From positions 1-64,000 of the forward strand of contig QULP01000010.1 of NCBI GenBank assembly GCA_003481745.1: a stretch of DNA of 64,000 bases, in the 5' to 3' direction. This stretch comes from Firmicutes bacterium OM04-13BH. GTDB taxonomy: Bacteria > Bacillota > Clostridia > Lachnospirales > Lachnospiraceae. This document shows positions 46,395 to 54,830 of the stretch, in pieces. The translations under genes were made by a program, and so were the position numbers. The notes beneath the pieces were generated by a model. That model was not told the origin of the DNA, did no database searches, and saw only the letters and a program-made list of their open reading frames with translations. The number at the start of each line of letters is the position of its first letter. Positions within the stretch are counted from its first letter, which is position 1.

Positions 46395-46436
46395 AAAAAC
46401 AAGGACTGCCTGTTTTTCCCATGCAGTCCCTGTCTT
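46395..46436 (-). terminator. Terminator of the GH2 gene
   Basis: GGGACTGC pairs with GCAGTCCT with a 13-nt loop and is followed by TTTTTA on the minus strand. Confidence 0.8.
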
Positions 46437-46441
46437 ATTTT

Positions 46442-49400
46442 TTATGCTTCGCAAAAACAGATACTCGTAAAGTTAAAGTTGCTTCCCGGAAGGAATACCA
46501 GACTTACATCGTTAACTCCGTAAATCGGTTCTATCTCAAAGCTCTGTTTCGTCTTTGTTCCCATAAATTCAACCATTCTCTGTTCTTCAACTCCATCTTT
46601 GGCAAATTTCAGAATAATCGTATTCTTTTCAAGCGGAGTACTTCCACAAATTACAAGACTCTTTGTTCCTTTTTCGCCAAAATCCATCTGCTCAAAACGA
46701 ATGGTAACGTTATTTCCAATCTGATGAATTTCTTCTCCTGCACGTTCAAAGCTGTCTCCGTAAATCTTGTCACATTCTCCTGCCACAAGTATCTGCCATG
46801 CACGATTATAGCGTTTAAACCAGAATCCTTTGATATGAACCTTCTCACGAAGTACAAAGCAGATTTCGCTGATTCCACGCAATCTCTTATTCAAATGGAA
46901 AGTTTCTAACTGATAAACATTCCACATTTTTGGCTTTTGATAAATAAATTTGCCAAGCAGACTGCCTCCTTCATCCGGCATGCCTTCATAAATTTCAATT
47001 TCATAAGGGTCATCGGTCAGTGCAAAAACCGGAACGGTAATTTCGTCAGAACCATACACGCCAAAGTCAATATTTCTAAATCCAACCTGACTTTCTCCAT
47101 CTCTTGCAGTCGCCACTCCATGTTCATTCCCGTTTCCGATTTCACCTTTGCTGTAGTTATACAGACCGGCACTTACAAATTCATAAGGGTCGGTAAAGGC
47201 TTTTCCAAGTCCTGTAATAATAAATTCCAGGGAAGAAATAATACAGATATGGTCTGTTCCGCTCTTTGACATACAGCGAAGTCTGAAATTCCCATCACTC
47301 TTTGCGGTTACTTTTACGCGACCGTACCCGATTTCTTCAATTGTTGCAATCTTTAACGGAATCCCCGCATCATCTACAATACTCCAGATTAATTCTTTAT
47401 CTTTTGCATTTGCCGGACTAAAATGTGCTTTTACGATCGTTTCCTGATTTTCTTCATGCAGATGCAGACCATTTTCGCTTTCCAGATAAATGTTTCTCAC
47501 TTCCACATCCTCTGTTTTTTCCGGTTCTGCTTTTCTTACTCCTTCATAAGCAAGCAGACTGATTCCTTCTCTTACTTTTGCTTCTTTTACCGGAATGACC
47601 AGTTCTTTTGTTTTCATTCCTGCACTGCTGACACGGATTTTTAAATCTCCTGCTTTGTCTTTTGTCTTAAATACTGCTAAGAGTTTTCCGCTGAATAACC
47701 TTCGACTTCCGGAAGTATACTGCTCGGTATCGGTACTGTCTCCATTATCTGTTCCAACTAAGACTCCGGCGCCTTCCGCTTCAATCCAGACACGGTTGTT
47801 TGCATTTTGAACCGGATATCCGTCTTTATCTCTCATTGAAATTTCTACAAATAATAAATCTTCACCGTCTGCAAGCAGTTCACTTTCGGATGCGTTTAAG
47901 CAGATTTTTTCCGCATCTTTAAACGAATGTTGAACATCTTCTGCGATTTCATTTCCTTCTTCGTCACAGGCAACCGCACGCAGTTCGCCCTCTTCATAAG
48001 GAATCTGCCAGTGTCCGGCAAGCTGTTTTCCACTCTTTGCATCTAATGTACAGATTCCCTGACTCTTGCCATTAAAAATCAATTCCACAACCGGCGCATT
48101 GGAGCAGACTCTTACATCAATAAACTGTCCGTCATTAAAATCCCAGTATGGGAAAATATGCACAAATGGTTCTTTTCTATAATCGACCCATCCCGCCTTA
48201 TATAAATAGAAAGAATCCTTAAAAAATCCGGCTGTATCAATCTGTCCAAAATAAGAATTTTTTGTGTGATACGGAGTCGGCTCTCCGATATAGTCAAATC
48301 CGGTCCAAATAAACTGTCCACAGGAATACGGATGTTCTGCTTCTGCCTGAATACATGCTTCAACCGATTTTGCACCCCAGCTTGTTGTGGAATTTCCAAG
48401 AGCAGAACACTGCTCATCTTCATCTGTCAGTACAGACTGGCGGTATGGGAAATGATAGATTCCACGGCTCTGTACAATCGAAGCAGTCTCACTTCCATAA
48501 ATGACCCATTCCGGATGATTTTTATGGTGGTCTGCATAATATTTCTCTCCATAGTTATATCCGGCATTTTTTACGATATCCGCACATTTCTGTGCATTTT
48601 CCCACGGCATATAGTTCGAACCAATCGTCACTTCGGCATTGTTTCTCGGGTCGTATTTTCGTACTTCTTCTATTAAAATACGAGTCCAGTACTGTCCCTT
48701 ATCACCGACATGGGTATCATAAATTTCGTTTCCGATACTCCACATCATCAGACTTGGATGATTTCTGTCACGTTTCACCCAGTTTTTGACATCTCTTTCA
48801 TACCATTCAGGGAAAAATCTTGCATAATCATACGGATTCTTAGAAGATTCCCACATATCAAAAGCTTCTGTCACAATCAAAAGTCCCATCTCATCTGCCA
48901 GTTCCATGACTTCCGGTGCCGGCATATTGTGAGAAAGACGGACTGCATTGGTTCCCATCTCTTTTAAGAGTTCAAATTTTCTTCTCATTGCCTTTTTATG
49001 AAAAGCAGTTCCAAGACATCCCAGGTCATGATGGTCACAGACACCGTTTAATTTTACTTTTCTTCCATTTAATAAAAATCCCTGATTTGGATTCAATTCA
49101 ATTGTACGGAAACCGACATTCTGCACTTCCTGCTCAATTAATTCTGTTCCCTTATATAAAGAAACGATTAAATCATAATAATCCGGATGTTCTACATCCC
49201 AGATATCCGGGTGGTTCACTTTTGCCTTTAAATAATGCACATAAATACCGTCTTCTTTTGTTATGGTCTCTTCCCCGGCAAGTTTCTGAATCGTTTCTGA
49301 ATTTTTTGCTTTTAATTCATAAACTACCTGCAGTTCGCTTGTTGCTTCAACCTCGGCATCAATCTCTACCTGCCATATATTTTCATCTTCTTTTTTGGCT

Positions 49401-49864
49401 GAAAAATAAATTCCATCTGATACAAAATGTTCCAAAGGAAGCCTCTTTAACCATACATTACGATAAATTCCGGCTCCGGTATACCAACGGCTGTTTGGAG
49501 TCTGAAAAGTAATCGATACAAAGATTTCATTCTCGCCGTCTTTTAACAGGTTCGTAACGTCTACTTCAAATGTCGTGTATCCATATTTCCATTCTCCCGC
49601 CTGTACTCCATTTACATAGATACGGCTGTCCATGTAAATTCCATCAAACCGAAGTACGACCAGTTCTTCTTCCTCTTTTGTCCAGTTGAATTTCTTGTGA
49701 TACCAGCCCATTCCGTCTTCGTATAAATTTTCCACCTGGGAAATCATCCAGTCATGCGGGATTCCTACTGCATAAAAATCCTGCATTTTTTTCTGTACCT
49801 GTTCTAAGCTTGTCTCAAGGGGCTGTTTACAAAACTCCCATCCATCATTAAATAATCGTTTCAT
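46442..49864 (-). CDS. GH2 beta-glycosidase, multidomain
   Basis: A 1140-residue GH2 enzyme, likely a beta-galactosidase. Domains: sugar-binding jelly roll (1-~150), Ig-like (about 155-255), TIM barrel (about 256-560) with acid/base E380 (WSIGNE) and nucleophile E459 (IYGSET), then DUF4982-like and further beta-sandwich domains. The C-terminal third (beyond about 730) with two more beta-rich modules makes it longer than simple GH2 enzymes; one may bind carbohydrate. No signal peptide. AGGAGCGG precedes the start. It follows the esterase by 50 bp and is ended by a terminator, so esterase and GH2 form one unit. Galactose or arabinogalactan side chains are possible substrates. Confidence 0.93.
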   Translation of the reverse strand: MKRLFNDGWEFCKQPLETSLEQVQKKMQDFYAVGIPHDWMISQVENLYEDGMGWYHKKFNWTKEEEELVVLRFDGIYMDSRIYVNGVQAGEWKYGYTTFEVDVTNLLKDGENEIFVSITFQTPNSRWYTGAGIYRNVWLKRLPLEHFVSDGIYFSAKKEDENIWQVEIDAEVEATSELQVVYELKAKNSETIQKLAGEETITKEDGIYVHYLKAKVNHPDIWDVEHPDYYDLIVSLYKGTELIEQEVQNVGFRTIELNPNQGFLLNGRKVKLNGVCDHHDLGCLGTAFHKKAMRRKFELLKEMGTNAVRLSHNMPAPEVMELADEMGLLIVTEAFDMWESSKNPYDYARFFPEWYERDVKNWVKRDRNHPSLMMWSIGNEIYDTHVGDKGQYWTRILIEEVRKYDPRNNAEVTIGSNYMPWENAQKCADIVKNAGYNYGEKYYADHHKNHPEWVIYGSETASIVQSRGIYHFPYRQSVLTDEDEQCSALGNSTTSWGAKSVEACIQAEAEHPYSCGQFIWTGFDYIGEPTPYHTKNSYFGQIDTAGFFKDSFYLYKAGWVDYRKEPFVHIFPYWDFNDGQFIDVRVCSNAPVVELIFNGKSQGICTLDAKSGKQLAGHWQIPYEEGELRAVACDEEGNEIAEDVQHSFKDAEKICLNASESELLADGEDLLFVEISMRDKDGYPVQNANNRVWIEAEGAGVLVGTDNGDSTDTEQYTSGSRRLFSGKLLAVFKTKDKAGDLKIRVSSAGMKTKELVIPVKEAKVREGISLLAYEGVRKAEPEKTEDVEVRNIYLESENGLHLHEENQETIVKAHFSPANAKDKELIWSIVDDAGIPLKIATIEEIGYGRVKVTAKSDGNFRLRCMSKSGTDHICIISSLEFIITGLGKAFTDPYEFVSAGLYNYSKGEIGNGNEHGVATARDGESQVGFRNIDFGVYGSDEITVPVFALTDDPYEIEIYEGMPDEGGSLLGKFIYQKPKMWNVYQLETFHLNKRLRGISEICFVLREKVHIKGFWFKRYNRAWQILVAGECDKIYGDSFERAGEEIHQIGNNVTIRFEQMDFGEKGTKSLVICGSTPLEKNTIILKFAKDGVEEQRMVEFMGTKTKQSFEIEPIYGVNDVSLVFLPGSNFNFTSICFCEA

Positions 49865-49914
49865 CTGCCGCTCCTGTTCCTTTACTTTTTTCTATCCGAT
49901 TTAATCTTAATTCT

Positions 49915-51747
49915 CTACTTTATTTCTATCTCAAACGGAGCTGTCAAAAGTCCTTCTTTATTTTTTAACAGACCATCAAGTGGGGAATCCTTCCATGCAT
50001 AACGCACTTTTTTAATTTCTTCTCCAAATACTTTTACTTTCGTATCTTCAATTTCCGCTTTTGCCGGATAAAATACTCCATCTGCTTTTGCAGTTTCAAA
50101 TTCATTTACGCTGTCTCCACAGACAATTTCCAGTGGCTGACCATCCTGTGTATCAAAAATAAATTCTACGCCATCTGCTGTTTTCTCATAAGAAATCAGC
50201 TTTGGTCCTTCACTGATAATCTCTTCTTTGTACATCACTTTTCTTGCTGCAAGATAAGCACGGTGTGCCACACCTTTTTTATTAAGTGGATGCAAATCAT
50301 TGTATTCTCCCAAATCTAAGTTTACAGTAACTGCCACATCTGGAAGTTTTGCTGCATTTTTCTGGGCTTCACGAATGACTGCCCATGCGCCATCTCCACG
50401 GTTATCCATTCCACAAGCCGGAAGCTGAATCACAATAAACGGCAGTTCTTCCTGTTTCCAATGTGCTCTCCAGTTCAAAATCATCTTCTGAATCAAATCT
50501 TCATAACTTTCCGGATACCACTCATTGGATTCTCCCTGATACCACAGCACTCCTTTTACGGTCATGTTGGTACACGGTGCAACCATTCCCTGATACATTC
50601 CGGTTGGCTGTCTTGTAATAAAGGTAAGTATCGGAGCCTGTTCGCTGACTACACGCACCTGATAGTCCCATGTTCCACGAAGGCTGATTTTTTCTCCTGA
50701 TTCAAAACATACATCACAAGGTTTATCCGGAGTGATACGACCTTTTCCATCACGACACTCCAGACGGATAAAGATTTCATTTTCTCCTGCCTTTAAAAGT
50801 CCCTCCGGTACCGGATAAATTCTTGGCGGAAAACAATAACCGGTTTCTCCCACCTTTTCTCCGTTGATAAAGATACGGTCACTATCCACAAGCGTTCCCA
50901 TTTTTAAAATTGCAGATTTTCCTGCCAGTTCTTTTGGCACTTCAAAAGTTCTCTTTAAATGTAGTAATCCACTGAAGTTTTCAAGTCCCTGTTTATCAAA
51001 CCAGCCCGGAACTTCCAAGATGTTCCACGGTGCATCCTCTGTCTCTGCCTCTTTCTTTGAAAGCAGTTCATGCCATGCATTTTCTTTTTTATCCTGTGCA
51101 CTGAGCAGATTTTCAATATATCCGTCTTGTGCAAAACGCTCTTTTACTTCTAAAAACTCCGGGTAATCTGCCAAGGCTTCTTCACTCATCCATGCTTCTA
51201 CCGGAGTTCCCCCTTTGCTGATGTTGATAATTCCGACCGGAACCTGCTCTTTTTTCTGAATCATATATCCAAAGAAATATCCCAGTGCAGTTGTCTCTTC
51301 TAGTGGCATTCCCACACATTCATTCCAGCCTGCTTCTTTATGTTCTTTTAATGCCCCTGTAAACACCGGACATTCTTCCACTTTATACTGGTGTACCATT
51401 GCATTTCCCGGTTCATCCGGAAACATTTCACGCACTCTTGTAATCGGAAGTTCCATGTTAGACTGTCCAGAGCAGACAAATACATCTCCCACATAAACCT
51501 CTTTTACGACTGTCTCCTGTCCATCTTCACTTTTTATGCTCAACACATAAGGACCACCTGTTTTTTCACAGGAAATTTCTGTCTCAAATGTTCCTTCCGC
51601 ATCACATTTGGTTCTGTAAACTTTCTCCTGAAATGTAACCTCAAGCTCTGCCTGTGGTTTGTACCATCCCCAAATTCTTGTTTTTTCTCCACGCTGTAAT
51701 ACACAGCCTTCCTGCAGAAGTTTTGGAAGTTTAATTGACTGACTCAT
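49915..51747 (-). CDS. SGNH-type carbohydrate acetylesterase (sialate O-acetylesterase-like)
   Basis: A 610-residue SGNH hydrolase of the sialate O-acetylesterase/DUF303 (CE6-like) type. The catalytic Ser is S96 in SGQSNME, the oxyanion-hole motif is WYQGESNEW, and the Asp/His pair is in DLHPLNKKG. A beta-galactosidase-like inserted domain (about 230-350) splits the fold. In this context an acetyl-xylan or acetyl-glycan deacetylase is more likely than a sialate esterase, since no sialic acid genes are near (inference). AAGGAG precedes the start. First gene of its transcript. Confidence 0.88.
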   Translation of the reverse strand: MSQSIKLPKLLQEGCVLQRGEKTRIWGWYKPQAELEVTFQEKVYRTKCDAEGTFETEISCEKTGGPYVLSIKSEDGQETVVKEVYVGDVFVCSGQSNMELPITRVREMFPDEPGNAMVHQYKVEECPVFTGALKEHKEAGWNECVGMPLEETTALGYFFGYMIQKKEQVPVGIINISKGGTPVEAWMSEEALADYPEFLEVKERFAQDGYIENLLSAQDKKENAWHELLSKKEAETEDAPWNILEVPGWFDKQGLENFSGLLHLKRTFEVPKELAGKSAILKMGTLVDSDRIFINGEKVGETGYCFPPRIYPVPEGLLKAGENEIFIRLECRDGKGRITPDKPCDVCFESGEKISLRGTWDYQVRVVSEQAPILTFITRQPTGMYQGMVAPCTNMTVKGVLWYQGESNEWYPESYEDLIQKMILNWRAHWKQEELPFIVIQLPACGMDNRGDGAWAVIREAQKNAAKLPDVAVTVNLDLGEYNDLHPLNKKGVAHRAYLAARKVMYKEEIISEGPKLISYEKTADGVEFIFDTQDGQPLEIVCGDSVNEFETAKADGVFYPAKAEIEDTKVKVFGEEIKKVRYAWKDSPLDGLLKNKEGLLTAPFEIEIK

Positions 51748-51793
51748 AACGGTCTCCTTTTTTCTACTCTATTCTGAATTTACTCGTTTCTTT

Positions 51794-51866
51794 ATTTTAC
51801 CCTTATCATAAAGGATTCCCTGTAAAAATTCTCCCTTAATGTTGCCGAGTGTTTCCCGATTCTTGC
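51794..51866 (-). promoter_or_regulatory. Promoter and motif pair of the esterase-GH2 unit
   Basis: TAAAAT (51794-51799) lacks a -35. Two related motifs, GCAACAT (51839-51845) and GCAAGA (51861-51866), lie upstream with centres about 21 bp apart, two helical turns, the usual AraC-type spacing. They resemble the motif before the permease operon. Confidence 0.45.
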
Positions 51867-51881
51867 TTTCTTTTTATACAA

Positions 51882-51919
51882 CAAAAATAAGAACCCCGAA
51901 AATGGGATTCTTATTTTTT
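51882..51919 (-). terminator. Terminator of the AraC gene
   Basis: AAAAATAAGAATCCC pairs with GGGGTTCTTATTTTT, overlapping the AraC stop codon; T-rich tail. Confidence 0.83.
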
Positions 51920-52813
51920 CCTGCACATCTCATCGGTACTGCTTTTTCCACGATACTCCGATGGTGAACATCCTTTTATTGATTTAAAGGTACGGTTAAA
52001 TGCACTAATCGAAGAAAATCCGGAGCTCATTGCGATTTCCGTCACACTTTCTCCGGTCGTACTAAGCAATTCCTCTGCCTTTGAAATCCGCTTCTGATTC
52101 AGATATTCATAGAATGTCATATTCATACACTGCTTAAAAATCCTTGTAAAATGGAACTTGGAAAATCCACTGAATTCTGCCACCTCTTCCAAAGAAAGAG
52201 CTTCCTGATAGTGCTGATTAATATAATTACAGGCACTCATAATCGTTTCCATATATTCCTTTTTCTTTTCCGGATTATTTTCTGTGCGCAAAACCTGATT
52301 TTTATTCTTTCGACCTCCGCTTATAACATTTCGTCCGATATGTACAAATATTTCAATTAATTTTGCGTAAATGACTGCATTAAAAAATGCCTTTTCCTCA
52401 TCATACTCCACAATAATGGAATCCATCTGACGTTTTACAAAACTGTATAATCTCTGCGTGTCTTCTTCCTCTGATAAATACAGCACAGGCGGAAGCACAT
52501 TTAACAGTGTCTCCATTTCTTTTAACGAATATAATAAGTAGTCACTGAATTGTAAAATAATACGTTCCCCAGTTGGCGGTGCTTCCAATCCATGCAGTAC
52601 ACCCGGGTTGATAATTAAAATATCTCCTTCTTTTAAACAATACTTTTTACTTCCGATAATCACGTTATATCCTTCATGAATCGGCATAATGATTTCAATT
52701 GCAGTATGCCAGTGCTCCGGGTAATCCTCGTAGTCTACATTATGAAACAATCTAAGTCCTAATGGATTACCATAGTTGATTGTCTCGTGTGTTCCCTCTA
52801 AGATTTCTATCAT
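51911..52813 (-). CDS. AraC-family transcriptional regulator
   Basis: A 300-residue regulator with an N-terminal cupin-like domain (about 25-100; HWHTAIEIIMPIHEG) and a C-terminal AraC domain (about 195-295) with two helix-turn-helix motifs (LEEVAEFSGFSKFHFTRIFK and VTEIAMSSGFSSISAFNRTFK). It stands at the upstream end of the xylan-type locus and most likely activates it. The start MIEILEGTHE has GGTGG about 10 nt upstream, a weak site. A 12-bp palindrome overlaps its own -10 box, so it may regulate itself. Confidence 0.93.
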   Translation of the reverse strand: MIEILEGTHETINYGNPLGLRLFHNVDYEDYPEHWHTAIEIIMPIHEGYNVIIGSKKYCLKEGDILIINPGVLHGLEAPPTGERIILQFSDYLLYSLKEMETLLNVLPPVLYLSEEEDTQRLYSFVKRQMDSIIVEYDEEKAFFNAVIYAKLIEIFVHIGRNVISGGRKNKNQVLRTENNPEKKKEYMETIMSACNYINQHYQEALSLEEVAEFSGFSKFHFTRIFKQCMNMTFYEYLNQKRISKAEELLSTTGESVTEIAMSSGFSSISAFNRTFKSIKGCSPSEYRGKSSTDEMCRKK

Positions 52814-52872
52814 CCTTCGTATCCACCATCCCTATCTCATCTTTATAGATTTTGTTATCAAGTTCTCTATAA

Positions 52873-52906
52873 CTAGTATACTAGCATGGTAGTTTTGGAA
52901 ATTCAA
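52873..52906 (-). promoter_or_regulatory. Promoter of the AraC gene with overlapping palindrome
   Basis: TTGAAT (52901-52906), 17-bp spacer, TAGTAT (52878-52883) on the minus strand. CTAGTATACTAG (52873-52884) is a perfect 12-bp palindrome covering the -10. Confidence 0.6.
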
Positions 52907-52932
52907 GGTACTTTTTTCATTTTGCACGCAAA

Positions 52933-52970
52933 AATAGAGACTGTAGAACTTCTCTACAGCCTCTATCCAT
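52933..52970. repeat. 38-bp direct repeat with hairpin, copy 1 (terminator)
   Basis: Identical over 38 bases to 53524-53561. It forms a stem (GAGGCTGTAGA with TCTACAGTCTC) and on the minus strand runs into TATTTTTG, so it acts as terminator of the SUKH gene, whose stop codon is 1 bp away. Confidence 0.88.
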
Positions 52971-52971
52971 T

Positions 52972-53499
52972 TTACCAATTCCAATATTCATTTCCCTGTG
53001 CAACAACAAACTTTCCTAACCAATCAGCAAATGAATAGGGAAATCTCTTATCTTCTGGAAAAGGATATAGTAGATATTCTTTTCCATCCGAAACTTTTGT
53101 ATCCAAAAAAATTTCTCCAATATCTTCAAGAAGTAAAATTGGAAGCAAGTCCTTCGTATCTTCACTTTGAAATAAAATACTCTGATGTAAATTTTCTCTA
53201 TGTACAAACGCTTCTTGCAAAGAATAAATTGTACAAATAGTTGATGCTTTACAAGTTAAGCTTTCATAGAGCTGAGCCCCATTAGAGCATTTCAAAAAGG
53301 CAATATACGATTCTGGCAGTTTTATATTTGGATACTTTTGGTAAATTTTTTGCAATTCCTCTAACTCAATAGGGGCATTAAATTTACATACTACCTTATC
53401 AATTGTTCCATCTTCCAACCATCGATAAATACATTTTTGTTCCTGCATTTGTAATTTTAAATTTTCAATAATTTTTAATATTTTCTTTGAATCTTCCAT
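52972..53499 (-). CDS. SMI1/KNR4 (SUKH) family protein
   Basis: A 175-residue protein with the SUKH pattern: a beta/alpha core with LPESYIAFLKCSNGAQLY (about 58-76), LEDIGEIFLD and a C-terminal aromatic part (FADWLGKFVVAQGNEYWNW). SUKH proteins are mostly immunity proteins against polymorphic toxins, but some are housekeeping; no toxin gene is near, so this would be an orphan immunity gene (inference). It looks AT-richer than its neighbours. GAGG lies about 12 nt before the start. It is enclosed by perfect 38-bp repeats and has the appearance of an inserted cassette. Confidence 0.85.
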   Translation of the reverse strand: MEDSKKILKIIENLKLQMQEQKCIYRWLEDGTIDKVVCKFNAPIELEELQKIYQKYPNIKLPESYIAFLKCSNGAQLYESLTCKASTICTIYSLQEAFVHRENLHQSILFQSEDTKDLLPILLLEDIGEIFLDTKVSDGKEYLLYPFPEDKRFPYSFADWLGKFVVAQGNEYWNW

Positions 53500-53523
53500 G
53501 TTAATTATATTTCCTCAGAATAT

Positions 53524-53561
53524 AATAGAGACTGTAGAACTTCTCTACAGCCTCTATCCAT
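53524..53561. repeat. 38-bp direct repeat with hairpin, copy 2
   Basis: Same 38 bases as 52933-52970, between hpf and the SUKH gene. On the minus strand the stem is followed by TATTATATTC and has no real T-tract, so as a terminator for hpf it would be weak. Confidence 0.88.
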
Positions 53562-53589
53562 AGCCTATTCAATTTTTAATCTTTCATTC

Positions 53590-54132
53590 TTAATCTTCAT
53601 CAGAGAAATCCGGTTCAATCAGACCATACGTGTTTCCTTTTCTCTTATACACAACATTGACTTCTTCTGTTTCTGCATTTAAGAATACAAAGAAGTTATG
53701 TCCAAGTAATTCCATCTGTACGCATGCATCTTCCGGATACATTGGTTTAAATCCAAATTTTTTGGTACGAATGATTTTAATTTCGTTTGTATCATCTTCG
53801 TAGTCTTTTTCAATAAATTCCGGCTGGAATGTTTCCACGTTCTGTTTCTTGTTAATAATTTTTGTTTTGTATTTTCTTAACTGTCTTTCAATGATTTCTT
53901 CTACCAGGTCAATGGAAACATACATATCATTGCTTACCTGCTCAGAACGAATGATATTACCTTTTACTGGAATCGTTACTTCAATTTTCTGACGTTCTTT
54001 TTCTACACTTAATGTTACAATAATTTCTGTATCCGCTGTAAAATATCGTTCCAGTTTTCCTAACTTATCTTCGACTGCTGTTCTAAGTCCGTCCGTAATA
54101 TCAATGTTTCTTCCGCTTATAATAAATTTCAT
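53590..54132 (-). CDS. hpf: Ribosome hibernation promoting factor, long form
   Basis: A 180-residue long HPF that dimerises 70S ribosomes in stationary phase. The N-terminal S30AE domain (1-~105) and the C-terminal dimerisation domain (about 125-178; RTKKFGFKPMYPEDACVQMELLGHNFFVFLN) are both present. ATG 54132 is 10 nt after AAGGGG; a TTG at 54141 is too close to it. A 7-bp stem lies in the leader (TTACAGG/CCTGTAA, 54159-54187). Confidence 0.96.
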   Translation of the reverse strand: MKFIISGRNIDITDGLRTAVEDKLGKLERYFTADTEIIVTLSVEKERQKIEVTIPVKGNIIRSEQVSNDMYVSIDLVEEIIERQLRKYKTKIINKKQNVETFQPEFIEKDYEDDTNEIKIIRTKKFGFKPMYPEDACVQMELLGHNFFVFLNAETEEVNVVYKRKGNTYGLIEPDFSDED

Positions 54133-54196
54133 GCTGTCCAACCCCTTTAACGTGTATTTTACAGGTGTTTTACTTTCGTTCCTGTAATGTAAATCT

Positions 54197-54225
54197 ATTA
54201 TATCAATATTCAGTCAATTATTCAA
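54197..54225 (-). promoter_or_regulatory. Promoter of hpf
   Basis: TTGAAT, exact 17-bp spacer, perfect TATAAT on the minus strand, giving a leader of about 60 nt. Confidence 0.75.
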
Positions 54226-54280
54226 CAGTTTTTAGAAAATTTTAACTATTTTATCTTTTTTGTATACATCATTATTATGT

Positions 54281-54313
54281 AAACACAGTTGCAGTCTGAT
54301 TGCAGCTGTGTTA
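54281..54313 (-). terminator. Probable terminator of the Asn-rich lipoprotein gene
   Basis: AACACAG..TGCA pairs with TGCA..CTGTGTT with one mismatch and a 6-7 nt loop; only a short T-run follows. Confidence 0.5.
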
Positions 54314-54324
54314 AATCTTCTTTA

Positions 54325-54669
54325 TTAATTATTTTTATTGTTATTCAAGTTATTGTTATCATTATTATTGTTGTTCCCATCTTCTGTCAAATCATTGATG
54401 CCGTCTTTTAATCCTTCACCGATATCTTCCACGCTATCACCGATGTCTTCTCCAATATCTCCGATGACACCGTCCCCATTATTATTCCTATCATTATTAT
54501 TTCTATCATTATTCATTGTATCATCATTCGTCGTACCATTATCATTTGTCGTACTATCATTTACTGTATCATTTTGATTTCCGCCTGTCGCATCATTCAT
54601 GTTATTTCCACATGCGGTCATAACAACCATCATTCCTGCAAGCAGTAAAGTAAATACATATTTTTTCAT
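54325..54669 (-). CDS. Asn/Asp-rich lipoprotein
   Basis: A 114-residue lipoprotein: signal peptide, lipobox MTAC (Cys 20), then low-complexity Asn/Asp/Thr-rich sequence, a small amphipathic-looking segment (about 68-96; GDIGEDIGDSVEDIGEGLKDGIND), and an Asn run at the end. AAGGAG precedes the start. Such short lipoproteins with Asn/Asp tails are common in Lachnospiraceae; function unknown. Confidence 0.8.
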   Translation of the reverse strand: MKKYVFTLLLAGMMVVMTACGNNMNDATGGNQNDTVNDSTTNDNGTTNDDTMNNDRNNNDRNNNGDGVIGDIGEDIGDSVEDIGEGLKDGINDLTEDGNNNNNDNNNLNNNKNN

Positions 54670-54753
54670 CGATTTCTTCTCCTTTTCCTGTTGAAAATAA
54701 TTTTCCTGCTTATAATATGCGACAAAAACCGGATTTTTATGTTTTCAGATAAC

Positions 54754-54790
54754 AAAAAAATGCCAGGAAAAATTTCCCAGCATTTTTTTA
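54754..54790. terminator. Terminator of dapB
   Basis: AAAAAATGCTGGGAAA pairs with TTTCCTGGCATTTTTT with one mismatch, loop of 3-4. Confidence 0.85.
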
Positions 54791-54830
54791 TCCATACGCT
54801 TTTTTATTTTCAAACAGATTTTCTATTCTG

